DNA from: Photobacterium jeanii
GTDB lineage: Bacteria; Pseudomonadota; Gammaproteobacteria; Enterobacterales; Vibrionaceae
Direction: 5' to 3'
Assembly (NCBI RefSeq): GCF_001650345.1
Contig: NZ_LVHF01000012.1
Location: 744,001-808,000 of the forward strand
DNA length: 64,000 nt
Position numbers and translations under genes: made by a program. Positions 8,963 to 18,472 of this stretch are shown one piece after another. Positions within the stretch are counted from its first letter, which is position 1; each line of letters begins with the position of its first letter. The notes under the pieces were generated by a model. That model was given only the letters and a program-made list of their open reading frames with translations, ran no database searches and was not told where the DNA came from.

Positions 8963-8993
8963 AAAAAGAGCGAGTTAGAAACTCGCTCTTTTA
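8963..8993. terminator. bidirectional terminator between racemase and PEP-CTERM gene
   Basis: AAAAGAGCGAGTT, a short AGA loop, then AACTCGCTCTTTT. It serves the convergent racemase and PEP-CTERM transcripts. Confidence 0.85.
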
Positions 8994-9015
8994 GCTTACT
9001 AATATCAAACTTTTA

Positions 9016-9651
9016 TCACTTTTGTTTACGGCGACGTGAAGCCAAACCTAAACCAGTTACACCTAGCATAAACAGAGCAATACTTGCTGGCTCAGGAGTA
9101 TCTACTGGCGGTGGTGGTGGAACACAAGGTTCTGTTTCACACTGCACTCCCGTACCTCTAATACCGTAAAATGTAATGTGTGAAATATCTTGAGGCTTTC
9201 CATCTTTCAATTGTGGCGTCATATAATTACCAGATACCTCACCATCTTTAATTAGATAGCCAGTGTAATTAGCAACACCACCTTTAAACACCAACATAAT
9301 ATCGTCAAAGGCATCCCAAATATCGCTAGACATGCTCCACGTACCCATTTGAAGCGAGCCTGTTGCGCTAAATGTGTAGCTATTGCCTACAAAATCAATA
9401 TCTAACGAATTATCCCCCGTGCCACTTTCAAAGATTTTGCCAAAGAACTCCCAATCGGTAATGCTAAACATTGAATCATCATTTACAGCTAATGTTGGAT
9501 TCAGCTTATCATTTTTTTGCGACCCTACTTCACACCCCATATTCAGGGTTACTTTATTCGCAATAGCGGCGCCACATGCGATAGAAGACGCATGCGAGAA
9601 ATTAAATAACGATGCAATCAGCATCAATATAGATAGGTAGAGATATTTCAT
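9016..9651 (-). CDS. secreted PEP-CTERM protein
   Basis: A 211-residue exported protein. It has an N-terminal signal peptide (KYLYLSILMLIASLFNFSHA) and an archetypal PEP-CTERM tail: the TPEPAS motif, a hydrophobic segment and a RRRKQK basic end. A proline run (VPPPPPVDTPEP) links the body to the tail. PEP-CTERM tails are recognised by exosortase, which moves the protein to the outer surface, usually with exopolysaccharide. Four cysteines may form disulfides. No exosortase gene is in the window. The ATG at 9651 is chosen because GGGA lies 6 bp upstream; an ATG two codons earlier sits on that site. The body matches no domain I know. Confidence 0.8.
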   Translation of the reverse strand: MKYLYLSILMLIASLFNFSHASSIACGAAIANKVTLNMGCEVGSQKNDKLNPTLAVNDDSMFSITDWEFFGKIFESGTGDNSLDIDFVGNSYTFSATGSLQMGTWSMSSDIWDAFDDIMLVFKGGVANYTGYLIKDGEVSGNYMTPQLKDGKPQDISHITFYGIRGTGVQCETEPCVPPPPPVDTPEPASIALFMLGVTGLGLASRRRKQK

Positions 9652-10221
9652 TGTCATTCCCTTATACGTTAAGCTGTCTTATTACCTGTAGCAATGACAA
9701 TGCCAATTTAATATCCTTTATTTTTCAACAATATAAGAACAAAGATTATAAAACATGTAAGAAATACTGACAGCACCACCCTAATTAACCTATCCCTTTG
9801 AAATCATTAAGCTTATATACCATTAAACCCTTCACCTCTACTCTTTATTGTTCGTCATCGAAAAACCTGAACAATAAACCCCACTCATAAAAAGCAAAAT
9901 TCAACAAAGTAACAATAATTCTCCATCCAAAAATGATCCTTTTTTCCTTTTAAAACGTTATCACACGGTTCATTAATATTTCTGTATTGTAAAAAAATCT
10001 GACACTGTCTTGATTTTTTTATTTTATTCTTCATACCAATACGCATCGCAGAATACGAATTCTCACTTCTAAGAATAACCACCAAAACTAAAATTCAACA
10101 ATTTCAATCATTTAATTTAGGGTTTGTTAATTTAAATTTCATTGTTCTCAATTCATAAAAACTGGCACAAAGCATGTATTAGATAACAGGGTAATCACCA
10201 GTCACGAATGAGGGAACAGCA
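9652..10221. other. 570-bp intergenic region between divergent PEP-CTERM genes
   Basis: Very AT-rich DNA with promoters for the leftward and rightward secreted proteins. A minus-strand ORF of 66 codons inside it has no start signal or recognisable product and I do not call it. I see no repeat or clear operator. Confidence 0.5.
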
Positions 10222-11007
10222 ATGAAAACTAAATTACTTATGGCAAGCCTTGCACTGGCAACCGCTTTTAACGCACAAGCAGTACCGGTCTCTTTTGGCG
10301 CTTTTACTGCGGAATGGTTTGACTTTACTTCTCGCCCTGGCGCAAACCCTCCAGTTGCGACAGATAATGCAACTGGAGCCCCGAAACTTCGCTGGGGTTC
10401 AGCCGCCACATCTTCAGGTCAAAGTGGATACAACTTTGTGACTGAGAGTGCATTTATGACAAATTTTGATCCAATGGTAGGCTCAAGCCCTGATTTCGAT
10501 CTAGGTACTTTCACTCATTTAAACAATCCAATATTTTCATCTGGTAGTGCTCTACTTACTACGAAATTAAAAATTTCAACAACTGTTCAAGTTGATACAC
10601 TTCCAGTAGAAAACGTAGAGTTTATTTTTGACTTTACCCATGAAGAAACACCGAATAGTGCAAACCCATGTGCTTATGGCACTGGTGTGACAGGTGATGT
10701 AGGTTCCATCAATGAATTTGGTTGTGCTGACAGAGTAACTGTAACCACAAACGAATTTACTGATGTATTTTCTATCGATAATGTTGATTACACCGTCAAT
10801 ATCAAAGGCTTTACCGTTGGCGGCAATTTTGTAAATGCATTTCTAACAAAAGAAAAAGCAGATAATGATGCTACCATCATTGCTAACATTTCAGCTTTTG
10901 TTAACCCAAATGAGGTACCAGAGCCAACGCCATTTGCCATCCTAGGTGCAGGTTTACTGGGTCTTGGCGCCGTTCGCCGCATGAAAAAGAATAAAGCAAA
11001 GAGCTAA
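10222..11007 (+). CDS. THxN-family PEP-CTERM protein (paralogue 1)
   Basis: A 261-residue exported protein with a signal peptide ending near FNAQA and a C-terminal sorting tail: VPEPTPFAILGAGLLGLG then RRMKKNKAKS. The body contains the invariant GTFTHLNNPI segment (THxN motif), LRWGSAATSSGQSGYNF, and a cysteine pair in NPCAYG and FGCADR, which are also present in the next gene. It starts after a good GAGGGA Shine-Dalgarno sequence. The protein is expected to be exported and anchored or released at the cell surface by exosortase. Its function is unknown. A terminator follows, so it is probably a separate transcript from its paralogue. Confidence 0.85.
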   Translation: MKTKLLMASLALATAFNAQAVPVSFGAFTAEWFDFTSRPGANPPVATDNATGAPKLRWGSAATSSGQSGYNFVTESAFMTNFDPMVGSSPDFDLGTFTHLNNPIFSSGSALLTTKLKISTTVQVDTLPVENVEFIFDFTHEETPNSANPCAYGTGVTGDVGSINEFGCADRVTVTTNEFTDVFSIDNVDYTVNIKGFTVGGNFVNAFLTKEKADNDATIIANISAFVNPNEVPEPTPFAILGAGLLGLGAVRRMKKNKAKS

Positions 11008-11046
11008 TTTGTTTTACTAACCTTTCCTTATTTGCTTTTTGTATTT

Positions 11047-11076
11047 GCCAGTAACTTTCGTTGCTGGCTTTTTTCA
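11047..11076 (+). terminator. terminator after THxN paralogue 1
   Basis: GCCAGTAAC and GTTGCTGGC form a 9-bp stem with one wobble pair around TTTC-like loop bases, followed by six T residues. Confidence 0.8.
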
Positions 11077-11252
11077 TTTTCAGAACTACATTGAATTCCC
11101 CCCTTCTTTGATAGGTGTTTTCATGCTTACTGAAATAACTGACTAAGTATTTAGCCAGTTTGGTTTGCGTAACTATACTTGGTGATAAGGAGTCAGCATC
11201 AAGGCATAAGAAGTATTGCAGTCGCCTTGTTATTCGTTAACGAGGAATGAGT

Positions 11253-12041
11253 ATGACACAGGGAATAAAAGCACTACTGGCACCACTATTATTATGTACT
11301 GCTGTTAGTGCATCGGCTGTCGAAATTAAATTCAGTGGTTTTGAAGCCAATTGGGAAAACATTAGTGCCCGCTCAGGCGGCGGCCAACCTACTACCGGTG
11401 GTACTACATCGGCTCCAACCCTTCGTTGGGGATTAGCGGCGACCTCATCAGGAAAAAGTGGCTACAATTTCAGTTCGCAAAATCCATTCAGTATTGAATT
11501 TGATGTCAGCCAAGCACAAAGCAATGACTTTATTTTGGGGACTTTTACCCATTTAAATAATCCCATCTACTCTAGCGGGTCTTCACTCTTTAGCGCTGAT
11601 CTTAGATTATCAACCGATATTGAAATTGATGGTCAAGCCATTAACGATATCGACTTTCTGTTCAATTTTGATCATGACGAAACACCGAACTCCGCTAACC
11701 CCTGTCGTTACGGTCCAACTGGGCAAACGGGCATTAACAGTAATGGCTGTGCTGACCGAGTCGATGCTTCAACAGCGAGTTTCAGCGATACTTTCCTCAT
11801 CAATAACATTGAATACACCTTGAATATTCGTGGCTTTGAGGTTGGTGGTCAATTTATAGAACGCTTCTTAACCAAGGAACGAGTACGTAACCAAGCCTTC
11901 ATTGTGGCTAATGTTTCTGCTGTTGGCGGTACTCCTCAGGTAATTTCGTCACCACTTCCCATCACACTGTTTGCGTCAGGGTTATTCGCCATATTCTGGT
12001 TACGGAGAAATCAACAATCGAGAAAAAACCATAGTTACTAA
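11253..12041 (+). CDS. THxN-family secreted protein (paralogue 2) with altered sorting tail
   Basis: A 262-residue paralogue of the gene before it, with the same order of motifs: LRWGLAATSSGKSGYNF, GTFTHLNNPIYSSGS, DETPNSANPC, NGCADR and the LTKE stretch near the end. It has a signal peptide ending SASA. The C-terminal tail keeps the hydrophobic-then-basic pattern (ITLFASGLFAIFWLRRN) but the PEP motif is replaced by SSPLP, closer to VPLPA-type CTERM signals. The start at 11253 is preferred: GAGG lies 7 bp upstream, whereas the ATG at 11247 is too close to it. It may be handled by a different exosortase subtype or be a degenerate substrate. Confidence 0.8.
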   Translation: MTQGIKALLAPLLLCTAVSASAVEIKFSGFEANWENISARSGGGQPTTGGTTSAPTLRWGLAATSSGKSGYNFSSQNPFSIEFDVSQAQSNDFILGTFTHLNNPIYSSGSSLFSADLRLSTDIEIDGQAINDIDFLFNFDHDETPNSANPCRYGPTGQTGINSNGCADRVDASTASFSDTFLINNIEYTLNIRGFEVGGQFIERFLTKERVRNQAFIVANVSAVGGTPQVISSPLPITLFASGLFAIFWLRRNQQSRKNHSY

Positions 12042-12080
12042 CAACCTCACCGTCACTTCTTCTCATTTTCTCAGCGAAAG

Positions 12081-12107
12081 AAAAAGCGCTCATAAGAGCG
12101 CTTTTTG
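12081..12107. terminator. terminator after THxN paralogue 2
   Basis: AAAAAGCGCT, CATAAG loop, AGCGCTTTTT. The symmetric A/T tails allow use from either side. Confidence 0.8.
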
Positions 12108-12176
12108 GAACCAATGCTAATGCATTGCACCATTCAACTTAGAGTTTCATTTTAGTGCTTCAATGTCATGACTCCG

Positions 12177-12509
<333 letters not shown>

Positions 12510-12527
12510 CTAAAAGCCTCAGTAAAG

Positions 12528-12538
12528 TTTTAGTAAAT
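12528..12538 (-). promoter_or_regulatory. EbgR-like motif upstream of ygjH
   Basis: On the minus strand this reads ATTTACTAAAA, identical to the motif in front of the first ebgR gene (18661-18671). It lies 19 bp upstream of the ygjH start codon. Confidence 0.3.
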
Positions 12539-12672
12539 GACATCGTTTACATTATCAATAATGACTGACATTACAATGGTAAAGGTCTCATTTTCGTTAA
12601 CGGGAAAAGGCTTTCATTGCCATATTTTCATCCTCGGTGGTACATTGTGCTGTGCATTTAAAGAGGTATCAC

Positions 12673-13746
12673 ATGGCAACAATTAAAGACGTAGCAAAAG
12701 AGGCTGGAGTTTCCATTGCTACTGTATCCCGCGTTATCAATAAATCCCCAAAAGCAAGCCAATCGTCTATTGATGTTGTCACTCAAGCAATGACCAAATT
12801 GGGATACCGTCCGAATGCAGCCGCTAAAGCTTTGGTCAGCCAAAGCACCAATACAGTGGGAGTATTGGTCAGTGATGTATCAGACCCTTTCTTTGGTACC
12901 TTGATTAAAGCCGTCGATACTGTAGCCGAGAATCACGGCAAACATATCTTGATTGGCAATGGCTATCATGATGCAGACAAAGAGCGCCGCGCATTAGACT
13001 TACTCATCAACAGCCGTTGCGATGCGCTTGTTATTCACGCCAAAGGCTTGAGTGATGAAGAACTCATCAGCTATGCCAAAGAAGTTAAAAGTATGGTGAT
13101 CATCAATCGCCATATTCCAGAATTAGCTAACCGCTGTATTTCCCTTAATAACTATAAAGGCGCTTATTTAGCGACTGAGTTTCTTATTCGTCATGGTCAT
13201 CGCCAAATAGCTTGTTTAGCCTCTAGTCACAACATTGAAGATGCAGAACAACGCATTGCAGGTTATCAAGCAGCCCTTGAAGCACATAACATCAACCTAA
13301 ACAATCAGTACATCGAATACGGTGAGCCCAACAGTGAAGGTGGTGAAACAGCCATGACCAACCTGATGAGCAAGTCTGTACCCTTTACAGGCGTTGTGGC
13401 TTATAACGATTACATGGCGGCAGGTGCATTATCGGTACTAGATGAAAATGGTTTAGCGGTTCCGCGTGATGTTTCTTTGGTGGGTTTTGATGACGGCTTA
13501 ATCGCTAAGTATATTCAACCACGCCTGACCACAGTGCGCTACCCGATTCAAATGATGGCAGAAAAAGCGGCTGAGCTTGCTATCTCACTGACTAAAGAAG
13601 ACAGTAACGCAAGCGTTCAAAAAGACCTAAATAGCAAAAAATCAGATGGAAAGGATTTAGAAAGCAAAGCCTTAGATAGCCAGACTGATACCATTATTTT
13701 CTCGCCAACGATGGTAAGACGCGATTCTGTTTTGAAGATATCCTAA
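12673..13746 (+). CDS. galR: galactose operon repressor GalR with an inserted C-terminal linker
   Basis: A 357-residue LacI-family repressor. The HTH opening MATIKDVAKEAGVSIATVSR and stretches such as VSDPFFGTLIKAVD, LIGNGYH and PRLTTVRYPI match E. coli GalR/GalS. It should bind the operator found upstream of galE and release it with galactose. The ATG at 12673 follows AAGAGG by 6 bp; the longer ORF from 12637 lacks such a site. The C-terminus carries an extra hydrophilic stretch of about 30 residues (near residues 305-335) before the conserved FSPTMVRRDSV. It contains imperfect repeats of a KDL.SK unit and is absent from E. coli GalR. Confidence 0.92.
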   Translation: MATIKDVAKEAGVSIATVSRVINKSPKASQSSIDVVTQAMTKLGYRPNAAAKALVSQSTNTVGVLVSDVSDPFFGTLIKAVDTVAENHGKHILIGNGYHDADKERRALDLLINSRCDALVIHAKGLSDEELISYAKEVKSMVIINRHIPELANRCISLNNYKGAYLATEFLIRHGHRQIACLASSHNIEDAEQRIAGYQAALEAHNINLNNQYIEYGEPNSEGGETAMTNLMSKSVPFTGVVAYNDYMAAGALSVLDENGLAVPRDVSLVGFDDGLIAKYIQPRLTTVRYPIQMMAEKAAELAISLTKEDSNASVQKDLNSKKSDGKDLESKALDSQTDTIIFSPTMVRRDSVLKIS

Positions 13747-13778
13747 AGAAAAAAGCCCAACGAATAATCTCGTTGGGC
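13747..13778 (-). terminator. terminator of the galETKM operon
   Basis: GCCCAACGA and TCGTTGGGC form a 9-bp stem, with a run of A residues on the left that becomes the U tail of the minus-strand gal transcript. It also separates the convergent galR gene. Confidence 0.85.
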
Positions 13779-13786
13779 GAAATCAG

Positions 13787-14851
13787 CTACACCATAAACT
13801 GGTAACAAGTGCGGTACTGATAAGTTTGGTTAGGACGAAGAATAGGATCTGGTTGTCTCCACTCTAGGTGATTAGGCGCATCAGGCAACAGCTGAGTTTC
13901 TAGCGCGAAACCAGCGTAATCTTTATATGGGGTATCGGTACGACTTGGTGTACCGGCCAACCAATTGCCTGTATACAGCTGCATTGCGGGTTTATCTGTT
14001 GTTACTGTCAGTTTGACCTGTTCATCAGGGCTAATAACAGTAGCGACAGGTTTAGTAACATCACGTCCGTGTTCAAAGGTAAAGCTATGATCAAACCCTT
14101 TCGCTAAATTAAGCTCAGTATTAACATCGGATAGCCAATCACTCGCCAGTGTTTTCCCTTCTCGAAAATCAAATGCCGTGCCACTCGCCTCCGCAAATTC
14201 ACCATACGGAATACCAAATTCATCGGTCGGTAAATATTGCGACGCTGATATTTGAACATGGTGAGACAAGCAATCTAGCCCTGACTCTGCGCCTGCTAAA
14301 TTGAAATAAGCATGATTGGTGAGATTACACGGCGTGGCTTTAGAGCTATTCGCTCGATACGTTATTTCCACCTGATTTTCGTCAGTTAAGTGATAAGTCA
14401 CTTGCGCCACTAACTCACCAGGAAAGCCTTGGTCACCGTCTGGTGAAACCAAACTAAACACCACGTGTTGACTACTTTGTAGTTCTATCTGCCAGCGACG
14501 TTGATCGAAACCAAACTCGCCACCGTGTAGACAGTTACCCGCTTGATTTGTTGAGACTTGAAACTCTTTCCCATCAATGGAAAAAGTACCATTGGCAATA
14601 CGGTTCGCGTAGCGCCCAACCGTTACACCCATGTAACTAGTTTGACGCATGAAATCTTCTAAAGTCCCCATACCTAGAAGCACTTCTCTCTGCTCACCGC
14701 ATGCCAACGGCAAACGACAACTTAACCAGCTCGCACCGATATCCATCAACATTATCTGCATACCAGAACGGTTGGTTAGCGTTATCAACTTGGCAGGCAA
14801 GCCATCATAAGCTGCCTGAGATGTCATGGTTTCGAATAAATTAGTGTCCAT
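13787..14851 (-). CDS. galM: galactose mutarotase (aldose 1-epimerase)
   Basis: A 354-residue cytoplasmic enzyme that interconverts beta- and alpha-D-galactose, the first Leloir step. Family motifs are present: GRYANRIANG near residue 80, the catalytic-histidine region NLTNHAYFNLAG near residue 175, and the catalytic-glutamate segment ETQLLPDAPNH near residue 315. It is the last gene of the galETKM operon, 42 bp after galK, and is followed by the operon terminator. Confidence 0.93.
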   Translation of the reverse strand: MDTNLFETMTSQAAYDGLPAKLITLTNRSGMQIMLMDIGASWLSCRLPLACGEQREVLLGMGTLEDFMRQTSYMGVTVGRYANRIANGTFSIDGKEFQVSTNQAGNCLHGGEFGFDQRRWQIELQSSQHVVFSLVSPDGDQGFPGELVAQVTYHLTDENQVEITYRANSSKATPCNLTNHAYFNLAGAESGLDCLSHHVQISASQYLPTDEFGIPYGEFAEASGTAFDFREGKTLASDWLSDVNTELNLAKGFDHSFTFEHGRDVTKPVATVISPDEQVKLTVTTDKPAMQLYTGNWLAGTPSRTDTPYKDYAGFALETQLLPDAPNHLEWRQPDPILRPNQTYQYRTCYQFMV

Positions 14852-14893
14852 CGTTAACTCTCTAATCTGCTCAATACGGGTTTCAATTAGGCG

Positions 14894-16054
14894 TTAACAA
14901 ACTTCAACAAGGCTGGCGCCATCTTTCGCCTGACAGACATAAATCGATGCCTGTAATCCTGTTGCTGGCTGATATTTTTCTTCCACCGCTTGCACGACTT
15001 TATCAACCAACTTTGGTGGAATAAGCGCCACCACACAGCCACCAAAGCCACCACCTGTCATACGTACGCCACCTTGTTCACCGATTTGGTTTTTTACAAT
15101 CTCAACCAGCACATCGATCTCTTTAACTGTGATTTCAAAATCATCACGCATTGAAGCGTGCGATTGCGCCATCAGTTCTGCCATCAACGTCATGTCACCC
15201 GAGATAAGTGCTTTTGCAGCTAACTCGGTACGAATGTTCTCAGTAATCACATGGCGAGCACGTTTCGCAACTAATGGTGATAGTTGGTCTTGTTTTGCTT
15301 CAAAAGCTTCCAAGCTGACATCACGCAGTGCTGGTACACCAAAGATCTGCGCCGCTTCTTCACATTGAGCGCGACGGGTGTTGTATTCACTATCAACTAA
15401 CCCACGCTGCTTATTAGAGTTGATGATCACCACTGCCATATCTTTAGGCATCGACACCGCTTGTGTTTCTAAGCTTCGGCAGTCAATAAGCAAAGCATGG
15501 TTTTCTTGGCCTTCCGCAGAAATAAGCTGATCCATAATGCCGCAGTTACAACCAACAAATTCGTTCTCTGCTTGTTGTCCATTAAGCGCAACTTCTGCTT
15601 GGCTAATTTCAAGGTTGTAGAGCACTTTAAATGTTTGTCCTATCACTACTTCTAATGCAGCCGACGAACTCAGTCCCGCACCTTGGGGGACGTTACCACT
15701 GACAGCAATATCAGCACCCGCAAACTGATAGCCTCTCGCTAACAGGCACTTCACCACACCACGGATGTAATTCGCCCACATTTTGTCCTGCTGGAAACTG
15801 ATCTCAGCGGTTAAATCAAACTCATCAATTTGATTGCCGTAATCCACTGACACCACACGCACTAGGTTGTCGTCACGACGACTCGCCGCTACGACGGTTT
15901 GATAATTAATGGCGCACGGCAGTACGAAGCCATCGTTGTAGTCGGTATGTTCACCAATTAAATTCACGCGTCCTGGCGCTTGGATAATGTGGCTTGGTGC
16001 GTAACCTAATACTTGGTTGAAACTGGCTTTCACGGTTTGGATTAATTCAGACAT
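14894..16054 (-). CDS. galK: galactokinase
   Basis: A 386-residue GHMP-family kinase that phosphorylates galactose to galactose-1-phosphate. The signature [20 protein letters not shown] lies at residues 27-46, the ATP-binding [12 protein letters not shown] near residue 131 and the C-terminal [10 protein letters not shown] near residue 347. Length matches E. coli GalK. The gap to galT upstream is unusually long (212 bp) because a G-rich inverted repeat element lies there. Confidence 0.95.
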   Translation of the reverse strand: MSELIQTVKASFNQVLGYAPSHIIQAPGRVNLIGEHTDYNDGFVLPCAINYQTVVAASRRDDNLVRVVSVDYGNQIDEFDLTAEISFQQDKMWANYIRGVVKCLLARGYQFAGADIAVSGNVPQGAGLSSSAALEVVIGQTFKVLYNLEISQAEVALNGQQAENEFVGCNCGIMDQLISAEGQENHALLIDCRSLETQAVSMPKDMAVVIINSNKQRGLVDSEYNTRRAQCEEAAQIFGVPALRDVSLEAFEAKQDQLSPLVAKRARHVITENIRTELAAKALISGDMTLMAELMAQSHASMRDDFEITVKEIDVLVEIVKNQIGEQGGVRMTGGGFGGCVVALIPPKLVDKVVQAVEEKYQPATGLQASIYVCQAKDGASLVEVC

Positions 16055-16091
16055 AAGGTGCTCTCTTTTGAATCTTTATATGGGGGTTTAC

Positions 16092-16246
16092 CCCCTCCCA
16101 GCCTCCCCTAAATTAGGGGGGAGGAGCAAAAAGCTCGGCTATTTCAGCTCTATCACTCTGACCCTTTCTTGTTATAGAGGGACAGAAAAACACGCTGCTT
16201 TTCGCTCTTATTCCCTCCCCTTTTCAAGGGGAGGGTTAGGGAGGGG
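16092..16246. repeat. G/C-rich inverted-repeat element (REPIN/BIME-like) in the galT-galK gap
   Basis: About 155 bp. The left end CCCCTCCCAGCCTCCCC (16092-16108) is inversely repeated at the right end (16228-16246). Each end also forms its own hairpin: CCTCCCC/GGGGGGAGG around TAAATTA on the left and CCCTCCCC/GGGGAGGG around TTTTCAA on the right. Two inverted hairpins with a spacer is the layout of a REPIN or BIME, or a short MITE. The right end on the plus strand has four G runs (GGGG, GGG, GGG, GGGG) with 1-3 nt loops, a G-quadruplex pattern. It interrupts an operon without breaking any gene. No second copy was seen in the window. Confidence 0.7.
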
Positions 16247-16266
16247 TTCGCTATTTAGAAAAACAA

Positions 16267-17319
16267 TCACTGCTCTTTATAGTGAATATCACTAACATCA
16301 CGCAGACGTTGCGCGGCTTGCTCAGCCGTTAAATCACGCTGGCTTTCAGCCAACATTTCATAACCCACCATAAATTTACGGACTGTGGCGCTGCGCAGTA
16401 GTGGTGGTAAGAACAATGCATGAAGCTGCCAATGTTCAATATCGGTGTCGGCTTCAAAGAAAGGCGCGTAATGCCAGCCCATCGAGTACGGGAAAGAACA
16501 CTGGAACAAGTTATCGTAGCGACTCGTCAGCTTTTTAAGCGCCAGCGCCAAATCATCACGCTGTTCATCCGTTAATTCACTCATCCGTTTAATGTGTGCT
16601 TTAGGCAACAACATGGTTTCAAATGGCCATGCCGCCCAATAAGGTACAACGGCTAGCCAGTGCTCGGTTTCAACCACAATGCGACTACCATCCGCGAGTT
16701 CGGCTTGCACATAGTCCACCAGTAAATTGCGACCGTGCTGTTGGTAGTACGCCTTTAAGTGCTGTTCTTTTCGCGCAATTTCATTAGGTAAAAAGCTATT
16801 CGCCCAAATTTGTCCGTGAGGATGTGGCTGAGAACACCCCATGGTTTCGCCTTTGTTCTCAAACGCCTGTACCCACACGTAGTCTTGACCTAATTCTTCA
16901 ATTTGCTCGTTCCACGTATTAATAACTTGGCGGATATTCGGTACAGATAATTCAGGTAAGGTTTTACTGTGATCGGGAGAAAAACAAATCACTCGGCTTA
17001 ACCCTCGCACCCCTTCGACTCTAAACAGTGGATTATCAGAGGCAGGTGCATTCGGGGTATTTGTCATCAAGGCTGCAAAGTCATTATTGAAAACATAAGT
17101 ACCTTGATAATCAGGGTTTTTATCGCCAGAGATACGAGTATTAGTTGGGCAAAGAAAACACTCACTATCGTAAGTTGGCTGTGCTTTCGTTGCTGGCGAT
17201 TCATCCTGACCGCTCCAAGGACGCTTCGCTCTGTGCGGTGATACTAAAATCCATTGCCCTGTTAACGGGTTATAACGACGGTGCGGATGATCAACCGGAT
17301 TAAACTCAATCTGTGACAT
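16267..17319 (-). CDS. galT: galactose-1-phosphate uridylyltransferase
   Basis: A 350-residue HIT-superfamily enzyme that swaps UMP between UDP-glucose and galactose-1-phosphate. The active-site motif [10 protein letters not shown], with the catalytic histidine, is near residue 163. Zinc-site residues C-x-x-C are visible in ECFLCP near residue 55. Length agrees with E. coli GalT (348). Second gene of the operon, 69 bp after galE. Confidence 0.95.
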   Translation of the reverse strand: MSQIEFNPVDHPHRRYNPLTGQWILVSPHRAKRPWSGQDESPATKAQPTYDSECFLCPTNTRISGDKNPDYQGTYVFNNDFAALMTNTPNAPASDNPLFRVEGVRGLSRVICFSPDHSKTLPELSVPNIRQVINTWNEQIEELGQDYVWVQAFENKGETMGCSQPHPHGQIWANSFLPNEIARKEQHLKAYYQQHGRNLLVDYVQAELADGSRIVVETEHWLAVVPYWAAWPFETMLLPKAHIKRMSELTDEQRDDLALALKKLTSRYDNLFQCSFPYSMGWHYAPFFEADTDIEHWQLHALFLPPLLRSATVRKFMVGYEMLAESQRDLTAEQAAQRLRDVSDIHYKEQ

Positions 17320-17388
17320 TTCTAATTCTCTTTTCGTTTAGGTATGCAATAGGGTCTGGTTAAATAGCTCAACAGTTAATAACAACAA

Positions 17389-18405
17389 TTAGTAACCGTG
17401 CGGGTTCGCCGATTGCCAACGCCAAGTGTCCTGCGCCATATCTGCTATGGTCCGTTTCGCTTGCCAATTCAGTTGTTGCTGTGCTTTTTGGGTATCCGCC
17501 CAACACGCAGCAATATCACCCGCTCGGCGTGGACAAATTTGATAAGGAATTGGTCGTTGGCTGGCAGTTGCAAACGCATCGACCATCGCCAACACACTGC
17601 TCCCTTTACCTGTACCAAGATTAAAAATGTGTAAACCTGACGTTTGCCCCACAGCTTGCAGTGCTGCGATATGACCATCGGCTAAATCCATCACATGGAT
17701 ATAATCACGAACTCCAGTACCATCTGGGGTATCGTAATCACCCCCAAACACAGAAAGCTGTTCTCGACGACCGACTGCCACTTGAGCAATAAAAGGCATC
17801 AGGTTATTGGGAATACCTTGAGGATCTTCACCCATAGTGCCAGATGGATGAGCGCCAACGGGGTTAAAGTAACGAAGCAGCGTGATGCTCCAATCGTTAT
17901 CGGCATCAAATAAATCAGACAGACAACGCTCAACCATGTACTTACTGCACCCGTAAGGATTGGTGGTGGCACCGGTTGGTGAATCCTCAGTAATGGGTAC
18001 AATTTCAGGGTCACCGTAAACCGTCGCCGATGAGCTAAACACTAGGGTTTTCACGCCTGCTTTTTTCATCACTCGCGCCAGCACCAAAGAGCCGTTCACG
18101 TTGTTATCGAAATACTCCAGTGGCTTTTGGACCGATTCACCAACCGCTTTTAACCCAGCAAAATGAATGACAGCCTGAATATCATGTTGCTCAAATACCG
18201 ATGTCAGCAAAGCTTCATCGCGAATATCACCTTGAACAAATATGGGTGCTTTACCTGTGATTGCTGCAATACGATCCAGTACAGCGGCTTTAGCATTAGA
18301 CAAATTATCGAAAATAACAGGCTCCATCCCTGCCGCCATCATCTGCACACAGGTATGACTGCCGATATAGCCCATCCCGCCGGTTACCAATACTTTCAAG
18401 CTCAA
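17389..18405 (-). CDS. galE: UDP-glucose 4-epimerase
   Basis: A 338-residue short-chain-dehydrogenase-type epimerase. It has the Rossmann motif GGMGYIGSH at residues 9-17 and the catalytic YGCSK (Tyr-x-x-x-Lys) near residue 150, with the active-site serine region SSSATVYG before it. It converts UDP-galactose to UDP-glucose and so closes the Leloir cycle; it also supplies UDP-galactose for surface glycans. It is the first gene of galETKM, downstream of a GalR/CRP-type promoter at 18473-18535. Confidence 0.95.
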   Translation of the reverse strand: MSLKVLVTGGMGYIGSHTCVQMMAAGMEPVIFDNLSNAKAAVLDRIAAITGKAPIFVQGDIRDEALLTSVFEQHDIQAVIHFAGLKAVGESVQKPLEYFDNNVNGSLVLARVMKKAGVKTLVFSSSATVYGDPEIVPITEDSPTGATTNPYGCSKYMVERCLSDLFDADNDWSITLLRYFNPVGAHPSGTMGEDPQGIPNNLMPFIAQVAVGRREQLSVFGGDYDTPDGTGVRDYIHVMDLADGHIAALQAVGQTSGLHIFNLGTGKGSSVLAMVDAFATASQRPIPYQICPRRAGDIAACWADTQKAQQQLNWQAKRTIADMAQDTWRWQSANPHGY

Positions 18406-18472
18406 TCCTCCGCACTGTGGTATTTAAGAAATACCTCAACAAAAATTCGGTACTGTGTTGCCGTTTGAGCGC

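Noticed and set aside
9885..10085. 66-codon minus-strand ORF in the gap between PEP-CTERM genes
   Set aside because: No Shine-Dalgarno sequence, signal or recognisable domain; composition is that of AT-rich intergenic DNA.
16017..16295. 92-codon plus-strand ORF across the galT-galK gap
   Set aside because: It runs through the ends of both genes and the inverted-repeat element; it is a shadow of the repeat.
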